Shown piece by piece: positions 18,202 to 26,801 of a stretch of DNA of 64,000 bases. The number at the start of each line of letters is the position of its first letter. The stretch's first letter is position 1. Made by a program: the position numbers and the translations under genes. The notes below the pieces were generated by a model, which saw nothing but the letters and a program-made list of their open reading frames with translations, was not told where the DNA came from and made no database searches. This DNA is from Hymenobacter aerilatus (lineage in GTDB: Bacteria; Bacteroidota; Bacteroidia; Cytophagales; Hymenobacteraceae), in contig NZ_CP095053.1 in NCBI RefSeq assembly GCF_022921095.1, positions 3,080,501-3,144,500 on the forward strand. The letters are read 5' to 3'.

Positions 18202-18519
18202 TTATTTATACTTTCCCCGCCTATTAGAAATTCGCTCTACCCGATTGTTCCGAATCCAGCCCAGGTACTTTTGCAACTCCTCGGCTTCCCGTAGAGCTTC
18301 GATGGTGCCATACTGCTGAGCCAAGGTTTTGTTGGGTAGCAACAGGTGCACGGTGCTGTGGCACGGCTGGCACAAATCGGCCACTGGCCCATACTTACCA
18401 CCTTCTTCTCGCGGCACCAGGTGGTGGCGCGTCACCTGCCCTACCCGCCGCAAGCAAAGTGCGCACTGTGGCTCTTCCGGCACAGATTTAGCAATTATTC
18501 CTTTCCGACGACGTGCCAT
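18202..18519 (-). CDS. Small HNH-nuclease-like protein
   Basis: The 105-residue protein has the plan of a small HNH domain. A first CALC pair is followed by TRHHLVPREEGG (the His-His motif), then DLCQPCHSTVHLL (second Cys pair with the final His). HNH domains of this kind cut DNA with one metal ion held in a beta-beta-alpha fold, but many small stand-alone ones are uncharacterised. The C-terminus is basic (RRGKYK), as expected for nucleic-acid contact. It lies alone in an AT-rich pocket, with AT-rich spacers on both sides. The role (restriction-like, mobile or repair) is open. Confidence 0.75.
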   Translation of the reverse strand: MARRRKGIIAKSVPEEPQCALCLRRVGQVTRHHLVPREEGGKYGPVADLCQPCHSTVHLLLPNKTLAQQYGTIEALREAEELQKYLGWIRNNRVERISNRRGKYK

Positions 18520-18765
18520 ACTCTACAAATCTACCTTACTGGCATTATTCAAAGCCACCACATAAACATTTATATTTATTGTAAAATTCATAAATTTTAC
18601 CGCTGCCATATTCTATTATATTTTATATTCGACTTCATTTTTTAAAATATTTTAATCTAGTCGCCTCATCAACACTCGTCACAAGCAGCGGCGAGGCGCG
18701 GGTTGGCTAATGAAAACAACACGAGCTAATTTTTCACTCCTTCTGTTCCTTTCATCTTTTTGCGT

Positions 18766-19212
18766 ATGCCCACTTCTACTCCTTTTTCATTTAGTTTGAC
18801 AACGCTGCTGCGGGCGGCTGGTTTTGCGCTGGCGCTGCTGTTATTTACTTCTACCGCTTCCCAAGCGCAAACCTGGCTAGTATCAACGGACACATATGTG
18901 AAGCTAGGCGTGGTAGACAAGTTTGGCCAGTTGGGGGCGTACACCGCCAAGTTTGTTGTCACCAATCAAGCGACCGGCAAAACCTACATGCTCGAAAAGC
19001 AGATACCTGCTGGCCAAAAAGGCGTAGATGTTGTTTTCCCCTCGGAACCCTCCGAAGCTGACTACTTCAAATCGGACCGCAACGAAGCGGGCACGGCGGC
19101 GCCCGGCCGCTACGTGTGGGAGTGCCAAGTGAGCGGCAAAAAAGTAGTAGGCGGCTTCTTTGAGTTTGAAAAAGCCGGCAACGACGTGACGGTTATCGAA
19201 CGGCGGAAGTAG
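18766..19212 (+). CDS. Secreted protein of unknown function
   Basis: The 148-residue protein begins with a signal peptide (MPTSTPFSFSLTTLLRAAGF to ASQAQ), so it is exported. The ATG at 18766 was preferred over a TTG two codons earlier. The mature part is about 110 residues with beta-strand character (KFVVTNQATGKTYMLEKQI, GRYVWECQVSGKKVVGGFFE) and ends VTVIERRK. I do not recognise a family; it reads like a small single beta-domain. It lies 69 bases before thioredoxin on the same strand and may share its transcript. Confidence 0.7.
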   Translation: MPTSTPFSFSLTTLLRAAGFALALLLFTSTASQAQTWLVSTDTYVKLGVVDKFGQLGAYTAKFVVTNQATGKTYMLEKQIPAGQKGVDVVFPSEPSEADYFKSDRNEAGTAAPGRYVWECQVSGKKVVGGFFEFEKAGNDVTVIERRK

Positions 19213-19281
19213 AAGCCTTTTTGCCGGCGTCTGCGTATGCGGAGTAGTATATTTTTCTCCCACTCCGCAACCGCTTTTCCT

Positions 19282-19593
19282 ATGCCCAAAAAGTCTTTTT
19301 CCGAGTTGATCAACAGCCCTGGTATGCCGGTGCTGGTTGATTTTTACGCCGATTGGTGCGGTCCGTGCAAAACCATGGCGCCCATTCTGCAACAGATAGC
19401 CCAGCAACACCAAGGCAAGCTGCGTGTCATCAAGATTGACGTGGACCGCAACCAGGCGGTGGCCCAGCAGTTTCGGGTGCAGAGCATTCCTACCCTCATC
19501 CTGTTTCAGAATGGGCAGCCCGTATGGCGACAGGCCGGGGTGGTACCTGCCCCGCAGCTCAACCAAACGTTGCAGAGTTTTGTGAATCGTTGA
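19282..19593 (+). CDS. trxA: Thioredoxin
   Basis: The 103-residue protein is a single thioredoxin fold with the active site FYADWCGPCKTMAP near residue 28, the conserved cis-Pro in SIPTLILFQNGQ and the usual C-terminal helix. It reduces protein disulfides in the cytoplasm using thioredoxin reductase. I chose the ATG at 19282, which gives the standard length; an upstream ATG would add 15 residues that do not look like a signal peptide. Whether it is the main thioredoxin or a paralogue cannot be told here. Confidence 0.92.
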   Translation: MPKKSFSELINSPGMPVLVDFYADWCGPCKTMAPILQQIAQQHQGKLRVIKIDVDRNQAVAQQFRVQSIPTLILFQNGQPVWRQAGVVPAPQLNQTLQSFVNR

Positions 19594-19649
19594 GGTAGCT
19601 TTCGTAGTGCGCATAGCCGGCCCGACAAACTATCCGGCAGGGTTCGACG

Positions 19650-22043
19650 TTGGAGTATGCGCCCCTCCTGCTTTTCTCTCCTATTCGTCCCAAAACCCCT
19701 TGCCTGTTGTTTGTACGCTATACCCTTGTAGTAGCTAGTCTGCTAATGCCCTTGTTTGCGCTGGCGCAAACGCAGTATACGCTTAGTGGTGTGGTGCGCG
19801 CCGCCGATACGCACGAAGTGCTACCCGGCGCGTCGGTGGCCGTACTGGCCTCGGCTACCGGCACAGCCACCAACGAAAACGGCGCCTACTCCCTACCCCT
19901 GCCCGCGGGCACGCACGAGGTAGTAATATCTTTTTTGGGCTATCAGCCGGTCACGCGCACCATCACGTTGCGCCGCGATCAGCGCCTGTTAGTGGAGCTG
20001 CCCACGGCGGCCAACGAGCTGGGTGAGGTGGTGGTGCGCGGCTCGGGCACGCTGGAGCAGAAGCTCCAGACCACGCAAATGAGCGTAGAGCGCCTCACCA
20101 CCCGCGAGGCCAAGCTCTTGCCCGCGTTGTTTGGTGAGGTAGACCTGCTGAAAACCCTACAGCTGAAGCCCGGCGTGCAAAACGGCGGCGAGGGCACCTC
20201 CGGCCTGTTTGTGCGCGGTGGCTCTTCCGACCAGAACCTGGTGCTGTTGGATGATGCGGTGGTGTACAATCCGGCGCACTTGTTCGGGCTATTTTCGGTG
20301 TTCAATCCCGATGCTGTGCAGAGCGTAGACCTGTACAAGGGCGGTTTTCCGGCGCAGTATGGCGGGCGCCTTTCTTCTATTATTGATGTGCGCTTGCGCG
20401 AGGGCAGCCACGAGAAGGTAGGCGTGAGCGGCGGCATCGGTCTGATTTCTTCACGCTTGGCGATAGAAGGGCCGCTGAACAAGGGCAAAGGCTCGTTTCT
20501 GGTTTCTGGTCGGCGCACGTATTTCGATGTATTCACGCGTGCTATCAACCGGGTGAACCAGGATGACCCTGACTATAGCCCCATTCCCGACTACTATTTT
20601 CAGGACCTCAACCTGAAAGCCAATTACCAGCTGGGTAGCAAAGATCAAGTGTTCCTGACGGGTTATTACGGCAGCGACGTGTTCGGCTTCAACAGCGACG
20701 GTGGCTTTAACATCAACTTCGAGTGGGGTAATATGCTGGGGTCGCTGCGCTGGCAGCACACGTTTGCGCCACGCTTGTACCTGAATACCACGGCGTCCGT
20801 CACCCGCTACCGCTACAACATCGGCAATGCGTTGGATGAGTTCAGCTTTGGCCTAGCCTCTACCATCCGCGACCTAAGCCTGCGCTCCGACCTGGAATAC
20901 CGCTCCGCCGACAACCGGCACGTGCTAAAGGCCGGCGCCACCATCACTTCGCACGACTTTGGAGTAGGCCGTTTGCAAGCCGAAAGCGTGAGCAACTTGG
21001 TCAACTTCGGCTCCGACGTGAACTACGCCGGCGTGGAAGGCGGCGTATACGCGTCCGATAACTTCACCATCAACGACAAATGGCAGCTCGACTACGGCCT
21101 GCGCTTGTCGGGTTTCCATAGCGGCTCCGATACCTACGGTGGCATCGAGCCCCGCGTGGCAGCGCGTTATTCATTGTCGCCTACCCTCAGCCTGAAGGCC
21201 AACTACGCGCTGATGTACCAGTACATTCACCTGGTGACGAACTCGGGCGCTTCCCTCCCCACCGATATCTGGTACCCTTCGCGTTTATCCGTAAAGCCGC
21301 AACGCTCGCAGCAGGTGGCCACGGGCGTGAGTTGGCTACTGGGCGGCGGTAAGTACTTGCTCACCAACGAGGTATATTATAAGTGGGCTGCAAATCAGAT
21401 TGACTTCCGCGACGGTGCCCAACTGTTTGCCAACGCCGATCTGGACCAGGAGTTCTTGTTTGGCAAGGGCTGGGCCTACGGAAACGAAATCTATCTGGAA
21501 AAAAAAGAAGGCAAAACCACCGGCTGGATTGGTTACACCCTGGCCTGGACCAAGCGGCGGTTTCCGCCTCAACGCGGCACCACGGGCATCAACAACGGAG
21601 CCGTCTACTACCCTACCTACGACCGGCGCCACAACCTGACGGTGGTGGTACTGCACCAGCTTTCGCCGCGCATCAACCTCACGGGCTCGTTTGTGTTTAC
21701 CTCGGGGGCTGCTACTACGTTGCCGCAGGGACGCTTTGCGTTTCAGGATGCCCTGGGCAGCGGCGGCGACCCAGTGGCGGTGCCGCTCTACCCCGAGCGC
21801 AACACCTACCGCCTGGCACCCTACAACCGCCTCGACCTGGGTTTAGTGTACAAGCTGCGGCCCCGCCACGGCGAGTCGGACCTGACGCTGAGCATCTACA
21901 ACGCCTACAATCGGCGCAATCCCTACTTCATCTACTTCGACCGGATAGAGGACCCCGAAACCGAACGCACCACGGGCTACCGGGCCCGGCAGGTGTCGCT
22001 GTTCCCTACTATTCCGTCGATTACGTACAACTTCAAATTCTAA
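19650..22043 (+). CDS. TonB-dependent receptor with carboxypeptidase-like domain
   Basis: This outer membrane receptor of about 797 residues has a signal peptide (LVVASLLMPLFALAQ) and a carboxypeptidase-regulatory-like domain (YTLSGVVRAADTHEVLPGAS, ISFLGYQPV). The plug has GVQNGGEGTSGLFVRGGSSD, LLDDAVVYNPAHLFGLFS and GGFPAQYGGRLSSIIDVR, and the beta-barrel ends in TIPSITYNFKF. It belongs to the FecA-like Bacteroidota group that pairs with DUF4249 lipoproteins, as here. The start is uncertain: the frame has no early ATG, only TTG at 19650 and TTG at 19707. The second gives a standard signal peptide (MFVRYTLVV) and may be the true start. Ligand unknown. Confidence 0.93.
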   Translation: MEYAPLLLFSPIRPKTPCLLFVRYTLVVASLLMPLFALAQTQYTLSGVVRAADTHEVLPGASVAVLASATGTATNENGAYSLPLPAGTHEVVISFLGYQPVTRTITLRRDQRLLVELPTAANELGEVVVRGSGTLEQKLQTTQMSVERLTTREAKLLPALFGEVDLLKTLQLKPGVQNGGEGTSGLFVRGGSSDQNLVLLDDAVVYNPAHLFGLFSVFNPDAVQSVDLYKGGFPAQYGGRLSSIIDVRLREGSHEKVGVSGGIGLISSRLAIEGPLNKGKGSFLVSGRRTYFDVFTRAINRVNQDDPDYSPIPDYYFQDLNLKANYQLGSKDQVFLTGYYGSDVFGFNSDGGFNINFEWGNMLGSLRWQHTFAPRLYLNTTASVTRYRYNIGNALDEFSFGLASTIRDLSLRSDLEYRSADNRHVLKAGATITSHDFGVGRLQAESVSNLVNFGSDVNYAGVEGGVYASDNFTINDKWQLDYGLRLSGFHSGSDTYGGIEPRVAARYSLSPTLSLKANYALMYQYIHLVTNSGASLPTDIWYPSRLSVKPQRSQQVATGVSWLLGGGKYLLTNEVYYKWAANQIDFRDGAQLFANADLDQEFLFGKGWAYGNEIYLEKKEGKTTGWIGYTLAWTKRRFPPQRGTTGINNGAVYYPTYDRRHNLTVVVLHQLSPRINLTGSFVFTSGAATTLPQGRFAFQDALGSGGDPVAVPLYPERNTYRLAPYNRLDLGLVYKLRPRHGESDLTLSIYNAYNRRNPYFIYFDRIEDPETERTTGYRARQVSLFPTIPSITYNFKF

Positions 22044-22047
22044 CCCG

Positions 22048-22893
22048 ATGCGCTGTTTCCGCCGCCAACCTGTGGCCTGGCTGTTGCTGAGCCTCTTTGC
22101 CCCTACCCTGCTGGCCGGCTGCGGCAGCTTGCAGAAAGACGTTGACGTGGTCTTGCCCTTTGGGCCGTCGCAGTTGGTAGTGGAGGCTTATCTAGAGCCA
22201 AATGTGGTGCCGCGCCTAGCCGTGACCGAAACGCAGCCCTACCTAGCCGAGGTTGCTATACCATTGGTACCCGATGTTACGGCCATCATTATCCGCCCCA
22301 ACGGCACCCGCGATACGCTGATGTACGCGCCCACCATCGACCGCGCTACGCGCAAGGGCTACACGCACATTGGCCGACGCCGGCTGAATGCCCGCCCCGG
22401 CGACACCTTCCAGTTAGAAGTGTATGATAAGCAAGGTAGGCGCCTGACTGGTACAGCTACCATGCCGACTACCGTACCGATTCAGAATGTGGAGTGGCGC
22501 TTCAATAATGAAACCGGCAACCAGCGCCGGGCCTACGTCCTCAACACTTTCCAGGACCCTGCTGGCCTGGGCGACGCCTACCGCTTCATGGTACACCGCC
22601 GCTCGCTGCTCAACGACCCGGAAGTAGAGTACACCGTGCAAGACCGCCTCACCGATGGCCAGAGTATCACGCTGGGCACCTCCTACGAGTTTCGCCCCAA
22701 CGATACGCTCATTGTCAGCCTTTTCCACCTCGACACGCCCTATTACAACTTCCTGCAATCGGTGCAAGATGCGCGCAGTGCCAACAACAACCCCTTCGCG
22801 CAGCCATCCGGCGTGAAATCAACCGTAACAGGCGGTGTGGGCGTGTTCACGGTACTGAGCGTGCAGCGGCAGAATATTATTCTGCGGGAGTAA
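22048..22893 (+). CDS. DUF4249-family lipoprotein
   Basis: The 281-residue lipoprotein starts MRCFRRQPVAWLLLSLF with lipobox LLAGC near residue 24 and continues VVLPFGPSQLVVEAYLEPN, the usual opening of DUF4249 proteins. The rest is beta-rich, with YTVQDRLTDGQSITLGTSYEF and LDTPYYNFLQSVQ. DUF4249 lipoproteins are found almost only behind TonB receptors in Bacteroidota and are thought to be their surface partners, in the way SusD serves SusC. The gene begins four bases after the receptor stop, so the two are one operon. Confidence 0.88.
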   Translation: MRCFRRQPVAWLLLSLFAPTLLAGCGSLQKDVDVVLPFGPSQLVVEAYLEPNVVPRLAVTETQPYLAEVAIPLVPDVTAIIIRPNGTRDTLMYAPTIDRATRKGYTHIGRRRLNARPGDTFQLEVYDKQGRRLTGTATMPTTVPIQNVEWRFNNETGNQRRAYVLNTFQDPAGLGDAYRFMVHRRSLLNDPEVEYTVQDRLTDGQSITLGTSYEFRPNDTLIVSLFHLDTPYYNFLQSVQDARSANNNPFAQPSGVKSTVTGGVGVFTVLSVQRQNIILRE

Positions 22894-22928
22894 TGGTAAA
22901 ATTGTGAGTTTGTAGATAGCCTAAACGG

Positions 22929-23032
22929 CTGTCATCCTGAGCAGAGCGAAGGACCTTCTCACAGCAAAACGACGGACGTAACAACGACTCGTTCTGCTGT
23001 GAGAAGGTCCTTCGCTGCGCTCAGGATGACAG
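22929..23032. repeat. Palindromic intergenic element, family A (copy 1)
   Basis: Arms of about 46 bases (22929-22974 and 22987-23032) pair with a few mismatches around a short loop. The core is CCTGAGC..GCGAAGGACCTT(C)TCACAGC. It lies between convergent genes (DUF4249 lipoprotein and purine nucleoside phosphorylase), and TTTTTT follows on the plus strand, so it may also end transcription. Confidence 0.9.
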
Positions 23033-23060
23033 GCTTTTTTCATTCAACAATTGCACCTCT

Positions 23061-23879
23061 TCAACACTGCTCTACCACGGCTTTCAGCAACGCAGTAAGT
23101 CGAGGCTCGGCGTCGGCGGCTACGCGCAGGATGTCGGCGAGCTGCACGCGCTTGAGCTTGCCGGGGGCGCATAGGTCGGTGATGACGGATATGGCCAGCA
23201 CGGGCAGCTGCATGTGCACAGCGGCAATAACTTCGGGCACGGTGCTCATCCCTACCCCATCGGCCCCGATGGTGCGCAGGTAGCGGTACTCGGCGGGCGT
23301 TTCGAGCATGGGGCCGGGTAGGGAGGCGTACACGCCGCGTCGCACTTTGTCGGCAAAGCCTAACTTCTGGGCGGCTTTCTCGGCCAGGGCCAGCAGGCTG
23401 TGGTCGTAGGGCTCCAGCATATCGGGGAAGCGTGGCCCTAGCTCGTCCAGGTTTTTGCCGATGAGCGGGTTGGTGGGTTGCAGGTTGATGTGGTCCTCAA
23501 TGAGCATGAGGTCGGCGTAGTTGTAGTCGGGGTTGAGGCCACCGCCGGCATTGCTCACAAACAGCTTCTGAATGCCTAACAGCTTCAGCACGCGCACCGG
23601 AAACACCACCTGTTCCATGGAGTAGCCCTCATAGAAGTGAAAGCGCCCTTGCATCACCAGCACCCTCCTACCCGCCAGCGTACCCGCCAGCAGCTTGCCC
23701 GAGTGGCTCTCCACCGTCGATACCGGAAAATGCGGAATATCGGCGTAGGAGAAGGTGTGCTGCACCTCAATTTCGTGGACCAACCCACCCAAGCCGGTGC
23801 CGAGGATGATGCCGAACTCGGGTTGAAAATCTTGCAGGTGGGTCTGGAGGTAGGCAGTGGCTTCGCGGAGATGTTGCAT
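23061..23879 (-). CDS. punA: Purine nucleoside phosphorylase (trimeric, PNP-I type)
   Basis: The 272-residue enzyme splits purine nucleosides with phosphate into base and ribose-1-phosphate for salvage. Family marks are GIILGTGLGGL near residue 24 (phosphate loop), TVESHSGKL, MQGRFHFYEGYSM, FVSNAGGGLNPDY, IEDHINLQPTNPL, the substrate-site ASLPGPMLETPAEYR and GADGVGMSTVPEV, and AISVITDLCAPG. Length and order fit the trimeric PNPs specific for 6-oxopurines. It is the first of a run of minus-strand genes, separated from sppA by only a mini-palindrome. Confidence 0.94.
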   Translation of the reverse strand: MQHLREATAYLQTHLQDFQPEFGIILGTGLGGLVHEIEVQHTFSYADIPHFPVSTVESHSGKLLAGTLAGRRVLVMQGRFHFYEGYSMEQVVFPVRVLKLLGIQKLFVSNAGGGLNPDYNYADLMLIEDHINLQPTNPLIGKNLDELGPRFPDMLEPYDHSLLALAEKAAQKLGFADKVRRGVYASLPGPMLETPAEYRYLRTIGADGVGMSTVPEVIAAVHMQLPVLAISVITDLCAPGKLKRVQLADILRVAADAEPRLTALLKAVVEQC

Positions 23880-23903
23880 GGGGTGGGTTAAACTATAAAA
23901 TCC

Positions 23904-23935
23904 TCTGTCATCCTTCGCAAGCGAAGGATGACAGA
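23904..23935. repeat. Mini-palindrome related to family A
   Basis: TCTGTCATCCTTCGC and GCGAAGGATGACAGA are perfect 15-base arms around AA. The arm ends (GTCATCC and GCGAAGG) match family A with the middle deleted. It lies between sppA and the purine nucleoside phosphorylase gene. Confidence 0.85.
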
Positions 23936-23947
23936 CGCAGTAAGTCG

Positions 23948-25705
23948 TTATTCAATTGTCATTTCAAACGGCATACGGGCCTGCACTCCCTTCATCTGCA
24001 GGAGCTTCTGGTACTGCTCATACATTGGGTAGAGGGCACCCATTTCCTGCTTCACCATACGCAGGCGCACTTCCTCGTTCAGGCTGCTGAACATGCTCTC
24101 GACAAACGTCTTCTGACGGGGTAGGCGCTGCAAGGAGTAGTCGCCTTCTTTCAAGTTGGCGCGGCGGGCGGCAATGCGCAGGGCATCGTCCATAGAGCCC
24201 AGCACGTCTACGAGGCCGCGGGCCTTGGCCTCCGAGCCTGACCATACCCTACCCGACGCCAGGCGACGCAGACGCTCCACCGGCATACGGCGGCCCTGGG
24301 CGGCTTTGGTGGTAAAATCGGCGTAGATGCGGTCTACCTCCTGTTGCAGCTGCTGCTTCTCGTAGGCCGTGAGCGGGCGCGTAATGGTCGGGATGTCCGA
24401 GAACTCGCCCGTATTTACGCGGTCCGTCGTCACCCCGATTTTCTCACTCAGAAACGGGCCGATGTTCGGCAGCACGCCAAATACGCCGATGCTGCCCGTA
24501 ATGGTATTGGGGTGGGCCACAATGGTGTCGCAGGCCATGGCAATGAAGTAGCCACCCGACGCCGCCACATCCGACATGGAGCAGATAATAGGCTTCACCT
24601 TTTTAGTAAGCACCACTTCGCGGTAGATGATATCCGACGCCAGCGACGAGCCGCCCGGCGAATTCACGCGCAACACCACGGCTTTCACGTTGTCGTCGAG
24701 GCGGGCTTTGCGAATGGCTTCGGCAAAGCGCGTGCTGCCAATGCTGCTGCTGCTACCCTTGCCCGTCACGATGTCGCCCTCGGCATAGATTACGGCAATG
24801 CGGTTGCTGTTCAGCGTTTCTGTCTCGCTGTTTTTGGAGTAGTCGCTCAGGTCAATCGTGCTCAGCTTTTTATCCTTGGCTATGCCTACCTTCCCTTTGA
24901 TGTAGTCGGTGGCCTGGTCGTAGTAGCCTAGGTGCGTCACCAGACCGAGGCGCTTAGCGTCGTCGGCGTTGTGCACCAGCATCGAGTCGCTGATGACCTT
25001 GAGGCGCGGCCCCGGAATGCGGCGCGCCGTGGCCACGTGGCCTAGCATGTAGTCGTTAAGGGAGTTCAGGAAGGACGACGTTTGCAAACGCGCCGAGTCC
25101 GACATGCTGGTGCGGAAGTACGGCTCCACAGCGCTCTTAAACGACCCTACCCGAAAGATGTAGGGCTCCACACCCAGCTTATCGAACAGGTTTTTGTAAT
25201 AGTACGTCTCCGAGCTGAGGCCGTTGAACTCCAGCGTACCCTGCGGATTGAGGTAGATGCGGTTGGCCACCGAGGCCAGATAGTAGCTCTTTTCCGACTG
25301 CGCATCGGCGTACGACACGATGAATTTGCCCGACTTCTTGAAGTCCAGCAGCGCGTCGCGGATTTCCTCCAGCGAGGCCATGCCGCCCTGCACCAGCTCC
25401 ACGTTCAGCAAAATGCCTTTGATGTCGCCGTCGTTTTTGGCCCGACCAATGGCTTCTTTCACCTGTTCCAGCCCAATATCATCGGCCTGGGAACTGATCA
25501 GCGAGGCCAGCGAGCTATGACTCTCGCGCTCGGCCAGCGGCTTATCTAGCTTGATTTCCAGCACCGAGTTGCTGGCTACCGTCACTTCCTTATCAGCAGA
25601 GCTGGCCAGGGCAAACAGCGCCCCCAGCAGCAGCACAACGCTTAGTATACCAAACAGCACCAGCCCCGTGAGCGTAGCCAGCACGTATTTAAAAAATTGT
25701 TTCAT
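23948..25705 (-). CDS. sppA: Signal peptide peptidase SppA, long form
   Basis: SppA is a membrane-bound serine protease of the periplasmic face that degrades cleaved signal peptides. The 585-residue protein has one N-terminal membrane helix (LTGLVLFGILSVVLLLGALF) and two tandem S49 domains, as in the long type. The catalytic Lys lies in the first half (SYADAQSEKSYYLAS), and the nucleophile Ser in the second (RVNSPGGSSLASDI, then SDVAASGGYFIAMACD). The length is close to the E. coli 67 kDa form. A TATCTTTC sequence at 25729-25736 on the minus strand is a possible -7 element. Confidence 0.94.
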   Translation of the reverse strand: MKQFFKYVLATLTGLVLFGILSVVLLLGALFALASSADKEVTVASNSVLEIKLDKPLAERESHSSLASLISSQADDIGLEQVKEAIGRAKNDGDIKGILLNVELVQGGMASLEEIRDALLDFKKSGKFIVSYADAQSEKSYYLASVANRIYLNPQGTLEFNGLSSETYYYKNLFDKLGVEPYIFRVGSFKSAVEPYFRTSMSDSARLQTSSFLNSLNDYMLGHVATARRIPGPRLKVISDSMLVHNADDAKRLGLVTHLGYYDQATDYIKGKVGIAKDKKLSTIDLSDYSKNSETETLNSNRIAVIYAEGDIVTGKGSSSSIGSTRFAEAIRKARLDDNVKAVVLRVNSPGGSSLASDIIYREVVLTKKVKPIICSMSDVAASGGYFIAMACDTIVAHPNTITGSIGVFGVLPNIGPFLSEKIGVTTDRVNTGEFSDIPTITRPLTAYEKQQLQQEVDRIYADFTTKAAQGRRMPVERLRRLASGRVWSGSEAKARGLVDVLGSMDDALRIAARRANLKEGDYSLQRLPRQKTFVESMFSSLNEEVRLRMVKQEMGALYPMYEQYQKLLQMKGVQARMPFEMTIE

Positions 25706-25755
25706 GAAGAGAATAAACAGGGAGGGGAGAAAGATACGAGAACGTAAAAATTATC

Positions 25756-25857
25756 TGTCATCCTGAGCGGAGCGAAGGACCTTTTCACAGCAGAACTAGT
25801 CGTTATTACGGTAGTCGTTCTGCTGTGAAAAGGTCCTTCGCTCCGCTCAGGATGACA
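25756..25857. repeat. Palindromic intergenic element, family A (copy 2, perfect arms)
   Basis: Two perfect 41-base arms (25756-25796 and 25817-25857) flank a 20-base loop. The core is CCTGAGCGGAGCGAAGGACC. It lies between the kdsA stop and the sppA start on the minus strand. Confidence 0.95.
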
Positions 25858-25865
25858 AACATTGT

Positions 25866-26720
25866 TTACGCCGACAGCGCCTCAATGCTGCCCGTGTCTT
25901 GCAACGCTTGGCGCAAGGCGGTGAGGCGCGTAAGCAGGCCTTCCAGCTGATCTAGCGGCAGCATGTTGGCACCGTCCGATTTGGCAGTGGCGGGGGTAGG
26001 GTGCGTTTCGATGAATAGCCCATCGGCGCCTACGGCAATGGCGGCTTTGGCAATAGTTTCGATGAGGGCCGGCTGTCCGCCTGTCACGCCGCTGCTTTGG
26101 TTGGGCTTTTGGAGGGAATGGGTTACGTCCATCACCACGGGCACGCCAAACTGCTGCATAGCCGGCAGGTTGCGGAAGTCCACTACCAAATCGGAGTAGC
26201 CGAATGAGTTGCCGCGCTCGGTCAAAATCACGTGCTCGTTGCCGGACTGCCGCACCTTGTCCACGGCAAATTGCATGGCGTCGCCGCTCAGAAACTGACC
26301 TTTCTTCACGTTCACGACCTTGCCGGTTTTAGCAGCGGCAATCAGTAAATCGGTCTGGCGACATAGGAACGCCGGAATTTGCAGCACGTCTACGTACTCG
26401 GCGGCAAAGGCGGCCTCGGTGGTTTCGTGGATGTCAGTCACGGTAGGCACCCCGATTTCGCGCCCTACCTTTTGCAGGATGCGCAGGGCCGTTTCGTCGC
26501 CGATACCCGTGAAGGAATCTAGGCGGCTACGGTTGGCCTTGCGGTAAGACCCCTTGAAGATGTACGGAATCTGGAGCTTGTCGGTGATGTGCTTGATGCG
26601 CTCGGCAATACGCAAAGCCATGTCTTCCCCCTCGATGACGCAGGGGCCAGCCATCAGAAAAAACTGGCCGGAATTGGTATTGCGGAAGTGTGGAAGGGCG
26701 TTGGCGAGTTGGGCAAACAT
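25866..26720 (-). CDS. kdsA: 3-deoxy-8-phosphooctulonate synthase (KDO-8-P synthase)
   Basis: KdsA joins phosphoenolpyruvate and arabinose-5-phosphate to make KDO-8-phosphate for lipopolysaccharide core. The 284-residue length equals that of the E. coli enzyme. Motifs include FFLMAGPCVIEGEDMAL at the N-terminus, FKGSYRKANRSRLDSFTG, VTDIHETTEAAFAAEYVDVLQIPAFLCRQTDLL, VNVKKGQFLSGDAM, LTERGNSFGYSDLVVDFRN, PVVMDVTHSLQKPN and GLFIETHPTPATAKSDG. Family A palindrome copy 2 lies 9 bases after the stop. Confidence 0.97.
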   Translation of the reverse strand: MFAQLANALPHFRNTNSGQFFLMAGPCVIEGEDMALRIAERIKHITDKLQIPYIFKGSYRKANRSRLDSFTGIGDETALRILQKVGREIGVPTVTDIHETTEAAFAAEYVDVLQIPAFLCRQTDLLIAAAKTGKVVNVKKGQFLSGDAMQFAVDKVRQSGNEHVILTERGNSFGYSDLVVDFRNLPAMQQFGVPVVMDVTHSLQKPNQSSGVTGGQPALIETIAKAAIAVGADGLFIETHPTPATAKSDGANMLPLDQLEGLLTRLTALRQALQDTGSIEALSA

Positions 26721-26801
26721 AGGAAAGCAAGGTAAGAGCTAGCGGCCTGGGCCGACAGCCGGTAAGACAACAGATGAGGATAGAAAGTGGGGAAGTGCAA
26801 G

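Noticed and set aside
24344..24931. Long plus-strand ORF opposite sppA
   Set aside because: It lies fully inside sppA on the other strand and its translation is a His/Arg/Ala-rich shadow of GC-rich codons.
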